A stretch of DNA of 64,000 nucleotides from Escallonia rubra (lineage: Eukaryota > Streptophyta > Magnoliopsida > Escalloniales > Escalloniaceae): positions 1 through 64,000 of the forward strand of contig JAVXUO010001474.1 in the NCBI GenBank assembly GCA_033065855.1, written 5' to 3'. This document shows, piece after piece, positions 1-10,933 of this stretch. The position numbers and the translations under genes were made by a program. The first letter of the stretch is position 1. Every line of letters starts with the position of its first letter. The notes beneath the pieces are model-generated. The model did not search any database. It was not told where the DNA came from and saw nothing but the letters and a program-made list of their open reading frames with translations.

Positions 1-1
1 A

Positions 2-373
2 CTGAGATACAAAGATGGCTTCATTGAACATTACATCCCTTCACAGTTGTGCCAGTACACTGAATGGTACCAGCTTTGGCCTGTTTTTCATCCTTTTGGC
101 GCATTGACGTCTAATCAAAAGTTAACAAAAATCCAAGTGGCTGTGACTAGACTTGAGGGACTAGAGCCCTGCAGTAAGGCAGTGCCCCTCCACCGGTACC
201 ACCTCACCTGGTGTGAAAACCATGGAACTTTTGTGCTTGCTAAAGTGCTAGAATTAGTGGGATTTGCAGCGTCTGTGCTTAGCCACTTGAAATTGGTAAA
301 GGTACAACCAGTTCAGCTAGACAGCTACCATTCAAGCCTAACTTCATTGATTGACCCTTGTAATTGGGGATAG
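2..373 (+). CDS. Unrecognised open frame running in from the window edge (possible last exon or relic)
   Basis: From base 2 the + strand stays open for 123 codons to a TAG at 371-373. The predicted peptide is mixed in composition, rich in Leu, Tyr, Trp and His, with no transmembrane segment, repeat or motif that I can name. An ATG occurs at 47, but the frame is already open before it, so the true start may lie outside the window or in an upstream exon. The stretch is less AT-rich than the sequence after it. It may be a real terminal exon, a transposon relic or a chance open frame. Function unknown. Confidence 0.25.
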   Translation: MRYKDGFIEHYIPSQLCQYTEWYQLWPVFHPFGALTSNQKLTKIQVAVTRLEGLEPCSKAVPLHRYHLTWCENHGTFVLAKVLELVGFAASVLSHLKLVKVQPVQLDSYHSSLTSLIDPCNWG

Positions 374-454
374 CTGGCATGACACATGGATTTTCGAACC
401 TGAATCTTAATCTTTTTAAAGCAGCTTGACCGTCGCATCTGCATTTTTTTTTCG

Positions 455-591
455 ACGTCTAAGAAATCGTTGTATCTGCATTTTCTATGTCGTTATAGAA
501 GTAGCATTTGACCACTGCATATGCATTTCCTACCACGTCTAAGAAATCGTTGTATCTGCATTTTCTACGCCGTATAGGAAGTAGCATTTGA
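455..591. repeat. Two-copy tandem duplication, 80-bp period
   Basis: The block starting CGTCTAAGAAATCG at 456 recurs at 536 with only a few changes. Both copies continue through a shared GTAGCATTTGAC near 501 and 581. A further partial unit, GCATCTGCATTTT, precedes the first copy near 435. No coding frame is associated with it. Confidence 0.8.
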
Positions 592-1640
592 CGCGGTCTG
601 AACTGCTCGATTAATTACTAGAAGAAGTCCATGAATAGCCGAAACCGAAGAACCGAAGGCCTTAAGGCTAATAGTCTCACCTCTAAACAGAGAATTTCGA
701 CACGAGTGTACACGAAAATTCATTACCTTGCATTGTACCAGAGATTTTACTTTAATAACTTCATAAAAATCACTATATGGCTGTGGCTAAAAAAAGGAAA
801 GGCTGCTCAAACACAACCCGTTTAGGGTTGCACAGAGGTGTAGAAAGGGAAATTTTATACCAATCACAAATTCGGGTGTTATTTATTTGTGTTTTGAATA
901 ATTATTTATCAACTAATAGGAAGGTGGCGCGTGCTCCCTAAAGTATGAATATAACTAAAAAAAAATTAGTTTGACAATGATTCTTCTTTCGATTATCTTC
1001 TAGTTTGTCCCAACGAGGTGATCGGCTGGTCAAGCAAACGGCATCGTGCATAGCGAGGGGCGCCTTCGGGATACAAGGAGGTACAGTTTTATAGCAACGT
1101 ACCTATCTACTACTCCGTACTATACATAGGGGTGAGCCTCGGGAAGAACACAAAAAGTTGGGAAAATACGTCATTCAAGTTGAGGCATTCAAAGTTGTTC
1201 GTCGCGAGAAATCATCAAACTATCCGTGACGAATTCAGCCAAATTCGCCATTTGATCCGAAAACAGGCTTGAAAACACGGGCGTTAGTCAAGACAGAAGA
1301 AAAAATAAAAAAATAAACACTAGAATGGTGCACTGAAGTTGAACGGAAGGACGACAATGTTAAACTTTATAGATCAATTCTATGGTGGCAAATAGCGTCC
1401 ATTACATCGAGTAATTTAGAGACTCAGCTTGATCTTTTAATGTTGGAAAGCAAATGATACCAGGCAGCTATGAACACTGACTGCTAATTAAATTTTATCC
1501 AGAAGATTGACAGGATACTTGAGCTAGACCAAAACATCGAAAATCGTAATTTAAAAGGGAAAAAGTAAATTAAATACAGGAAAAAAAAGATGTTAAAATA
1601 GAGCCAAGGGGATGAAAACTTTGAAGTAGACTACAAGAAA
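592..1640. other. Intergenic, no gene seen
   Basis: AT-rich sequence downstream of SEC61 alpha, with short unrelated open frames only. No RNA gene or recognisable repeat was found. Confidence 0.5.
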
Positions 1641-1933
1641 CTTAATCGGTAGCACCAAAAACCCTAAGGGAGCCTTCATGTATCACAGTTACCTTAGTGC
1701 TACAAAATGCTTTTGCTGATACTGCTCTCTGCCACCATATGCTTTCTAGATAAGTTAAATTTCCAAACAAAAAGTAAGAACTAAAATGTCTGTAAAAATT
1801 TAATACCACTACAATTTTGACCTTGCTCTCCATCCGTGAGTTGCTAAGAAGGGAGAATTACGCTCCCAGCTCCGTAAGGCTTTGCCACGGACTTCACTAT
1901 GGCCAACTAAAATCCAAAGCGACGCCTCTGGAT

Positions 1934-4715
1934 TTAAAAGCCAAAGATACCTAGCTCACTGGCTTTCTCCTTCTCAAATGTCTCGAAATACTGATATATG
2001 ATTGTCACTGCAAGCAGAATTCCAGTCCCTGACCCGATTGCTCCCATGAAGTCTGCCAACACGGTCAAGGCACCTATGCAGATTCCCCCAAAGGCAGCTG
2101 CAGTGGGAATGTAGCGATTCAGTTCCTTTTGTAGATTCGAATCACGATGTCCAGGCATCACCATTTGTTGCTCCTGCAAAATTATCAAGAGTTTAGAGAC
2201 TCAGCATGACTCCAAGACACAAAAACAAGTCACAAGGAGGAGCATCTTATCAATGAAATGCTGCAAACTGGATGAATAACTAGCTTTACTTTGAAAAGAC
2301 AAGATCTTGATTTCTACTGTCAATGATCATTAAAATGTGCTATCCAGTCATTGAGAAGCTTTGCACTAGATGCATCACTAGTTGCTAGATCATTGACAAA
2401 AAAATTCAGATAATATCGTATACCACATATGCGCACATACAGTGACAGCCGAGTAATTCAAAACTAAACAAGCTGTCAAAATCTATACAAGGTTTGCTGC
2501 CAGTAAAAAGTAAAACTAGCTGACACGTATAAACGTGCAGATCAGGCACTTAGATTTGCCTTTTACAAAGCTATATAGACATATTTAGGTACATCCTCGA
2601 TACTACCAAAAGCAAACACCAACCCACCCCCTCTCCCACCCCCCAAAAAAGTCAATATTAAACAAAAATGACATCACAGCGAGCAAACATCAATCTATCT
2701 AACAGAAACAGATGGATAATCAAATCTAATTTCCCAACCAGCTATAGACAGATGTTCTAATTAAAAACTTTACCTTCAGCTGCTTGGCTACATCTCTGGC
2801 AGAAGATCCAGAAACTTCAATCCAAGTTTTGGAAAACAGTGCGCAAGCCGACAGCATGAACACCAAATAGAAAAGAGCGTGGAAGGGGTTTGCCGCCATA
2901 TCTGCCAAGCTGATACATGACCACATTGATAAAAAAAATCCAGGCATCAGTATCAAGACACCAAGAAACTGGATATAATAAGTGAACGAGAAGAAAGAAA
3001 AAATTAGTACCTTGACGGAGCAGTCACATAGTAAGCGAGACCACCAACTGGTACAGATTGACCTGAATATTCAGATTCTTTCCACTTGCCCAACATGTTC
3101 ACAAGGAAATTTCCACTGTACCTCCGGTGCAGCAACTGTTCATGGCAGAAAATGGGTCATACAATTTGCATCAAGCATGACAAGGCTGCAAAACTCTTTT
3201 CGTTGCACCTCAAAACAACCTAGACATGTTAAGTTCGCATACCTGAGAGATGAAATAAAGGTTGGATACAAGAGCAGATTGAAGAATGATAGGCATGTTG
3301 GAAGTGTAGAATAGCTTTATTGGGTAAGAGCCCTGTTGTCCACGGGCATTCTTTGATCTGACAGGCAAAACGACACGGAAGCCTTGGAAGTAGATAACAA
3401 TAAGGAAGATCAACACAGTAGCAAGGAGATTCGTAACATTTGGAAGATTCTGCCGGTAGAAAGCTTCCCGAAGAGCTCGAACTTTGTCTGTCCTAGTTAT
3501 CAACAGATGAAACAAGGCAATAACAGCACCTTCAAACTCAGCACCACGGCCACTATTGATAGTAGTAGGGCTAAATGCTTTCCAGATAATGCTTTCACTG
3601 CAAGGACAATCAAAGTAAGAGAGAAGATTTCCAGGAGTAAACAGAAACCATAAAGTATAAAGGAGCATCTTCTCACCAGATATTGGTAGCTATGAATAAG
3701 GAAATCCCAGAGCCAAGCCCATATCCCTTCTGAAGAAGCTCATCCAAGCATATCACAATAATTCCAGCAAAGCAAAGTTGAACAATTATGAGAATGGCAT
3801 TGCCAACACCAAGTTGACCGACACTGCCGTACATTCCTGACAGAACATAAGCAACTGCCTCGCCCACAGCAATTAGGATTCCGAGCAACTTCTGAGCACC
3901 ATTTCTGAAGAAAATAGGAAAGATTAGCCAATAAAATAAAAAAGAAGGAAAATAATGCTCAAAGCAAGATGAATGCTATATATATACTGACAATATGCCC
4001 TATGCATCCATGAAGTGCTAGACATGGTGCATTTTTCAAAGATGAGAAGTTGAATGCTTCAAAAGAGCAAAGTAAAAGATGGTGAAATAACCAAAAATTT
4101 AAACACGCAGTGACCAATAAATTTCTAAGCAACGCCTCACTGCCTACACTTCTCCACCCGTGCAATAGCAAAAAATTAGAGCTGTTACAATCACAGAAAA
4201 ATTTGATAGAACTAGACGATACTCTCGCCCCATATTGTTTTTTAACTACAAACCCACACACCAAAAACACGCAGAGAAGGGACTAGGGAAAATCGAGAGG
4301 GAAGAAAAACTCGCAGAAGACTTTAAAAAGTACGAGCACCTAAAGGAAGCTGAAGCAATGAATATACTTACAAGAGTGCACGATCCTCGCGAACGTTGTT
4401 GTCAACTTCAATAATCTTTGACCCAGCCAAGAGCTGCATCACCAGTCCAGAAGTCACAATAGGGGTAATCCCTAGCTCCATGACAGTCCCACGGTTCGAG
4501 GCAAGAATAACACGCATCCAATAGAAAGGATCGGCTCCAGTTGTGGAGTGTATGCCATAAAGAGGGAGCTGACTGCACACCAGAAAGATGAAAAGGGATA
4601 GCACGGTGTATATGACCTTCTCTCTGAACGGAACCTTCCTGTCAGCACTCTGTACTTCTGGCAGGAATGAAAGAAACGGCCTAACCAGATGCAGCACCCT
4701 AAAACCTCCTCCCAT
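1934..4715 (-). CDS. SEC61A: Protein transport protein Sec61 subunit alpha (ER translocon channel)
   Basis: Coding exons on the minus strand, in order: 4715-4372, 3904-3677, 3597-3243, 3135-3011, 2909-2774, 2173-1934. They sum to 1428 nt, giving 475 aa plus TAA, the usual plant length. All introns (467, 79, 107, 101 and 600 bp) have GT/AG ends and phases close. The protein starts [14 protein letters not shown] and ends SELGIFGF. It is the multi-spanning channel of the Sec61 complex (with beta and gamma) through which nascent secretory proteins enter or cross the ER membrane. Visible family features are the N-terminal amphipathic segment, the plug/TM2 region around residues 60-105 ([14 protein letters not shown]), the conserved [16 protein letters not shown] stretch, the cytosolic [16 protein letters not shown] loop and a C-terminal membrane segment before FEKEKASEL. 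The start is the first ATG after a leader acceptor at 4736-4737. No defect was seen. ERD2, another ER-handling gene, is the next gene on the same strand. Confidence 0.97.
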
Positions 4716-4735
4716 TTTAACAAAATGTTCCTAAC

Positions 4736-6434
4736 CTGGATTTTGAATAAAAAACGTACACATACATCAGCATCACGTAACTGTAACCCAAACAGTGCAA
4801 CTGAAAAATATACAGCGCAGAGACAGTAAGATAAATAACAAATTTGATCAATGGAATAGCATTCCAAACAACTCAGTAAATGCAAAAAAGCTACAACACA
4901 TCAGTCCACGGGGTAGTTTAAATATGGTTAAGAACAGATGTTTCTGAAAAGGGTTGTTAACTATTTGATAGATTAAAACATTTCCTCAACGTAGAAAGCT
5001 ACATAAATGTAGCTCATGCATAATACTAAACCAATTTTAGCTTACACTTCAAGCTGCCTATGTGATTCCATAACATAATCAAAGCCACTAAAAGAGTCGA
5101 AGCATTTCATGCAAACTAAGTAGCATGGACACGGACACCAGAATTGCCACAACAAAAAAATTCCGACACCCTGGGACACCACTAGCACTCCATATACATT
5201 TTATGAGCATGTTTTTATAAAATTTAAGCACATTCTGCCCTCATAAAAAATAGAACACCAACTAATAAACCACAAATGAATGTCATACAAGAAATCAAAA
5301 CCCCATAAAACAAGTCAAAAGGAAAACAAAAACAGCTTTTATCTCATTCATCCACCAAGATTCAATTGACATCAATTGCTTCATCATGTTTATTGTCCTC
5401 CGGAGCTCCATCATCAACCTCTTCCCTTCACACGCTCATCAACTGAGAAACTTATCCTATATGTTAGATTGCCTTCGTGAAGAGCCTTGTCTCCCGGTCA
5501 GTTACGCAGAAGTTGATTGGGACGGAAGGTAAGAATAGAACATACCATTGAGGTTGCCCTAGTCTCTTAGTTTATGAAACATTTGGAACAGAACGTAAAT
5601 ATACAATCCACCCTTGAGTCCACCCTAGTCTTTTGCTTTTTGAAACAACTCCAACTTTCCCCTAATATTCCATCATGGCCCTCAAATTATGTTTAAAATG
5701 TTGCAGTTCTGCCCCCACAGATGTCCGACACTTCTGCATAAGGAGTCCGATAATTGAAGTAACTAACCAATATCCGGACACTGCTGAGAGAACACGTGTC
5801 CGGAGATGTCCAAGGGCCCGGACCATAAAGATGTCCGTGCTTTGAAACTTGAACAATTTATAATATCAGCTTAAATAATTGTTTTTGACCCAATAGTAAA
5901 TTACCTTTTGACCTTTTCCTAAGCATGCAAACATTGAATTTAGTCATCGGTTTTACTGCTACTTGATCTATCGTTTGCTATTTTTCCGATTCAATGTTTA
6001 CGTTCGCAATAAAGTCAAAAGGGAAAGTTCAACAAAACAGGAGTACAATGCAGGAGTTCGCTCACAAAAAGCTAAAGGGGACAAAACCAGAAAACACAGG
6101 GACCAGCAAAACCGAGCGCAGATCAACGTGACAATTCGACGAGGACCAATCAAAGAACCTGAACGCAATCAAAGATGGCGAGATCAAGGATCGTGACCAA
6201 AAACCTAATTCGAACGATTTAACAGCGGATCTAATAACAAAAATCAAGCCAAACTATTCAAAAAAGAGATCCGATCGTGCTAGAATCACACAGATAAACA
6301 ACAACACACAGTACACAAATCCATCAGATCGAGCACACAAGGCGGCCAAACCAGAATAAGATCGCACAATCGAGCTGCATACACAAGCATAAAACTACCC
6401 AGAAATCTTCATCTAGGAGAGATTAGGGACTTAC
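4736..6434 (-). other. Leader (5'UTR) intron of SEC61 alpha
   Basis: A consensus donor (minus-strand GTAAGT at 6434-6429) and an acceptor (TCCAG ending at 4736) bracket 1.7 kb. The acceptor is 20 nt before the ATG, so only a short leader lies in the first coding exon. The inference is a long 5'UTR intron, common in highly expressed plant genes. It contains short inverted and dispersed GTCCGACAC-like sequences (for example 5773-5804) but no coding frame of note. Confidence 0.65.
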
Positions 6435-6600
6435 AGAGATCGGATTTGTCAGATCTGAAAGAGGGCTTCTCTCTTTATACGCTGGCCCGATTTAGGGCTT
6501 TCCTAATGAGAGACGGATTGATCGGGGGAGAAGAGATGGAGTAGGATATGTCTACTTCTTTTGGATCCACGTGGAGCAAGTGGGCTGCCTACGCCACGAA
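6435..6600 (-). promoter_or_regulatory. SEC61 alpha core promoter: TATA box and CCACGTGG site
   Basis: On the minus strand a TATAAAG occurs at 6479-6473, about 40 bp before the leader-intron donor, which implies a very short non-coding first exon. Upstream is AAGCCCTAAATCGGGCC-type sequence (6488-6505), similar to telo-box/site II elements of housekeeping promoters. A palindromic TCCACGTGGA lies at 6566-6575. Its CCACGTGG core is an ACGT element of the class bound by bZIP factors, including those of the unfolded protein response. Regulation is inferred from motifs only. Confidence 0.55.
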
Positions 6601-6679
6601 GTCTTCGCCTATAGGATTTCGCCGCGTGGAAGTCCTATGCGTGTGGGGACCGGTGAGAGGTATTTGAATTCTATCTTGT

Positions 6680-7446
6680 TTCTATTTGACCACCATAAAC
6701 TCTAAAATATATCTGGCATTAGAGGGAAAAATTAGAATTAATATCTAAATTAAAGAGTAAAATGTTTATATGGTTGAAAATCTTTTCCGAATGCGTCAAG
6801 ATTAACCTTAATGGCAACAAAAAGAGGTACGTATATTGCGACATGACGAGTTTCAGGTGGTCCACCTAAAAGTTGGTAATCCATTGTTTGTTGTGACATA
6901 ACCGACAAGAAATGCACAACATCTATAGAGTTCAAATCAATATGATTGTTGCTGAGTTATTGTTCTTGCACGATTAGACTGTTAAGTTTCTTTTTTTTTC
7001 TTTTTATCGGATGAGACAATGAAAGAAATGCACATAATGGATAAAGACAATTTATTTTTAGTGCTTATTATTCTCCGTCCTTGTCATTAAACTTGTCATG
7101 ATCGCTAAATTGTTTAGAAACACTGCATAAAGTATTATACATTTATTCCGCTTTTTGATGAAGAAGACTGAGGTGTATGTGGAGAAAGCTGAAGGTAGCA
7201 ATTAACTTTCTAGATCTAATATTGTTTAGCAACCTTGTTGCTAAACATATATATTATCTTCTCTAATGGGCATATAATGTCGCCAAATGTCATTGCAAGT
7301 GAACTAATACTAACAAATGTAATGTCGGCAATGTTCTACAAAAATATCTCTAACATCTTAAGCGACATTTTATTAAATTTTGTGGCACAAGTTTGGCATG
7401 TTGGTTGTCTCAAAGCCTCAAATAGGATAGAGTTTTGGACTGCCAA
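6680..7446. other. Intergenic, no gene seen
   Basis: AT-rich spacer between the SEC61 alpha promoter and the LINE relic. Only short chance open frames; no RNA gene or repeat identified. Confidence 0.5.
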
Positions 7447-8691
7447 AACCCTAATGTGTGTTTTTTCTTTTTTTGATAGAAAGGCAGAATAGCATAGATA
7501 TCATAAAAAGTTGTTCACCCGGAGGTGAATACAGAGGATAAAACACAGTTTACACACGAGACTCCACCGAGCCTATATAACAAGAGTAAAGACAAAGCGG
7601 AAATATATACACAAAACACACACACAAAGCAGAGGAATTAAAGATCTTGTTGCAGCAAAACGTCATGCACCCAGTCCTGATAGACTTCAATACGTGCATG
7701 GCAGACAAAAGCAGCTAATGATCTGGATTTCTTGAGCTGAGGCGTTGTGGCTTTGTCGAAACTAAACTGGTAGAAATCTGATAATATGTGGCAAAAGTCA
7801 TACATAGGGGCGGTGGTATCAGGGACGTCTGCCGTGTCCGAAAACTGTTCAAGCAGAAAAATGGAGTTTGTCAGTAATTTAATGTGCATCAAGTTATTCT
7901 TTTTAGCCCAGTAAAAAGCTGTTAGTAATCATTTGGAGGAGGCAGTCAATTCATCAGATGCAAGAAAGGATATCACCGTGGAGCCACAACGAAACTCATT
8001 CTCAGTCTGGCAGCGTATCCCTAATCCTGATTTATATGTGCTTTTTTTTAAACAAATATCAATGATCATCTGGATGGGTCTCAACACCTCGCAATCGCAT
8101 CGAGTGAGTATAGAAAACAGTGGACCCGGGAGAGCCAATTTCGATTGCGTGATGATGTCGGTAGTAGTATTTGAGATCGTATGTTTAGCGAAGGCTTCAC
8201 CGATATTCTGCGAGAGGGTTGTGATGTTATCAATAGCAATGGAAGGCTAGAAGGGAATTTGCCTAAAAATGAGATTATTCCTATGGATCCATATGCACCA
8301 GATGGTATAGACAATTTGAATGGTTTTGTCCTGTAAAGATATTCAGCCTGATTGGTTTTGAATCCAAGCTATCAGCCATTCAGTAAAAGATCTTCCAACA
8401 TTTTGGCTATGAAAACCTGCCAACCCTCCAAACCATATCGGTCTAACTGCCGAACAATGAAAAAATAAATGATCAACTGATTCGGTGTGACTGAGACATA
8501 TGGGGCATAGATCTGAATTTGATATTTTGAGACGGTGCAGATTGTGGTAAAGTGGAAGCCTATCCCACAGTAGTTGCTAGAGAAAAAAAAATAGTTTGGA
8601 TGGTATGGGTAACGACCAAACTTTCCTCCAAGTGTTCGTGTTGAAAGGAGGTCTAGATGCTTGTAGGCCACTACGGTAGCGGTTTACTTGG

Positions 8692-10039
8692 TTTAGGAAA
8701 GGCTTAATTGCACTGTAAACCTTATGTTTGGCAAAGAATTGTAACCAAAACTCCAAAGTTTAAAACTCGACACCCAAGACCCCAAAGTTTGCCACATGTT
8801 GCAATCTCAGGATTTTACTAATAGACGTGAGAAAATTCGTTAGTTATCAAGGGTAAGATGGTCAATCCATTAGTTCTTATTAATATGTTATCCTTTTCTT
8901 CAACCGTTGCTTATCACAATGCACCACCACCAAACACCACCGACATACATTCCATAATCCCACAATACGTAATCCCACTAAACATCAATAGCTCGAATAA
9001 AAATCTTCATTCATACTTTGATCGCCACCATGTAGCACTTTTCAGTACCACGAACATCCAAACTCACAACCACCATTCACCTCCAGTAGCACCACCACAC
9101 CAACAACCATATTGAATAAACCAACACCATTCACACTCGGCAACATAACTAACACCCACAACCACCACCAACAATAAACCAACCATTGTATCTCGACATC
9201 ATACCAACGAACCCACTGCCATCATAATGTTGAACCTACTGTCGAATTCAACCGCCTTCAGCCCTACAATTTTTTTACAAGCAGTACCCAATGCACAAAT
9301 ACCAATGCCATTACACCACCACGAATAAACCACAACCACCATCAACCAGGCAAAAATGCTGGTTTGATTGTGATGGTGGTTCAGATCTGAGTAAATCTAT
9401 GATTGTTGGTGGGCCTTGTGGTGACGGCTGAGTGGTCGTCTGAAATGATGTTAGTGAGTTCATGGTGGTGATACGGTGGGTGATTAGGATGGAGTTAGGG
9501 TCTTTGGGCTTTACAACGGCTAGTGGTGGTGGTGCTATGGTGGTGATACGATGGTGGTAGTGGTGGTAGATCAAGGACGGCAGCGTTGGTGGGTTGGTGC
9601 AGGAGATGGATTTGGTGGTGGTTGGGTTTTGTCTGAAATGGTGTTGTGGGTTGATGACGATGATACAGTTGGTGGGGTGGAGTTAGGTTGCAGCAGAAGG
9701 AGGAGCAGTCAGCGGCGCTTGGGGATGGAGAAGAAAAAAAGGAAAAAGAAAAGAAAAGTTAAAAAGAAAGAAAGAAAGAAATCGTAATGACACATGTTTC
9801 GATCTGGGCCATCGAAGTTGGTTGAGATATGACTTATGCTGAAATAATATTAAGAATGACCTGAAAAGACAAAAGTATCCTTGAAAAGTAATGGAATCGT
9901 TGAATCCCGTTAGTGATATCCCGATATTGCAACATATGGCAAACCTTGGGGTCTTGGGTGTCGAGTTTTAAACTTTGAGATTTTGGTTACAATTCTTTAC
10001 CAAACATAGGATTTACAGTGCAATTAAGCCTTTAGGAAA
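8692..10039. mobile_element. Non-autonomous Mutator-like element (MULE/MITE) inserted in the LINE
   Basis: The body is 8701-10030. Its ends are long inverted repeats, about 105 bp each (8701-8805 and 9926-10030), beginning GGCTTAATTGCACTG, with weaker similarity continuing inward about 90 bp more. Both sides are flanked by a perfect 9-bp direct repeat TTTAGGAAA (8692-8700 and 10031-10039), the target-duplication size typical of the Mutator superfamily. The interior has no transposase: one half is CAC/ACC-rich (8900-9350) and the other GGT/GTG-rich (9360-9700). Removing it rejoins the LINE frame between the reverse-transcriptase tail and the zf-RVT region, so it arrived after the LINE. Confidence 0.88.
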
Positions 10040-10481
10040 TATAGTAGTATATATACTGAGGCTACTGAATATTCACCATTCTTGGTTCCCTTCCACACTT
10101 GAGTGTCTTTCATTCCGTGTGGAGAAATATGGATAGCTTGAGATTTCGGAAGGGAATAAAGAATTGATCCAGCGGGTGTTCCAGGCATGATTATGGATGA
10201 GGTCTTTAACAAAGAGCAACCGACGGCGATTGTTATTGGGTATGACGAGGGGACTGGTCGTTTCATTCGAAATCTAATCATCATTCCAAATATCGATCTG
10301 GGAACCGTTACCAACTTGCCATCTAAGACCCTGTGTGATGACGCGGTGCCTTACCAACAATCCACGCCAACCCCAAGAATAATTACCTTTGATAGGGCAG
10401 TTTCTAAAGTTAGATCTGGAACAGTATTTTCCTATAAGCACTCGTGCTATTAAGCTCTCCGGCTCTTTCATTATCCTCCAA

Positions 10482-10933
10482 CTTGTGAGATAGCAGGGGG
10501 CACGCACTCGAGTACCAAGATCTCTCCCGCAGTGCCGAGATATGTCATAGACACTTGATAAGAGCTAGAAGATTTTCCCCAATATTTTGAGTTATCAGAG
10601 CATTCACCAACTTGTAGTTTTAGTGACGTGGCCAACAGGGGGATCCAGATTTTAGGAGGTGAGGTCACTGTAATAATCGGTAGATCAGGTGTCAAATTTT
10701 GGAGGTTGAGGGTCCAGATTCTTGTGAGATAGCAGGGGGCACGCACTCGAGTGCCGAGATCTCTCCCGCGGGGCTAAAATCTGTCATAGACACATGATAG
10801 GAACTGGAAGATTTTCCCCAAGATTTTGAGTTATCAGAGCGTTCACCAATTTGTAGTTTTAGCGACGTGGCCGACGGGGGGCTCCAGATTTTAGGGGGTG
10901 AGGTCATTGCAATAATCGGTAGATCAGGTGTCA
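10482..10933. repeat. Tandem duplication, 239-bp period, inside the LINE relic
   Basis: The segment beginning CTTGTGAGATAGCAGGGGGC at 10482 recurs at 10721. The second copy runs to about 10933, where both share GGTAGATCAGGTGTCA. Copies differ at scattered bases. It sits exactly where the endonuclease/reverse-transcriptase block of the LINE should be, so it marks the deletion junction or a rearranged linker. Confidence 0.85.

Noticed and set aside
380..410. GGTTCGAAAATCC (minus strand), resembling a tRNA B box
   Set aside because: No A box, acceptor stem or cloverleaf can be drawn around it.
455..591. Short evenly spaced repeats that could suggest a CRISPR-like array
   Set aside because: Only two long copies, no unique spacers, and eukaryotic context; simple tandem duplication.
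4472..4885. A 137-codon minus-strand open frame overlapping the SEC61 alpha first coding exon
   Set aside because: Out of frame with the conserved protein and running into the leader intron.
8858..9787. Low-complexity open frames rich in His/Pro/Thr or Gly/Val/Lys
   Set aside because: They are interior triplet-rich DNA of the Mutator-like element.
10471..10907. Two similar open frames (91 and 71 codons) suggesting a duplicated small gene
   Set aside because: They are the two copies of the 239-bp tandem duplication inside the LINE relic, with no conserved protein features.
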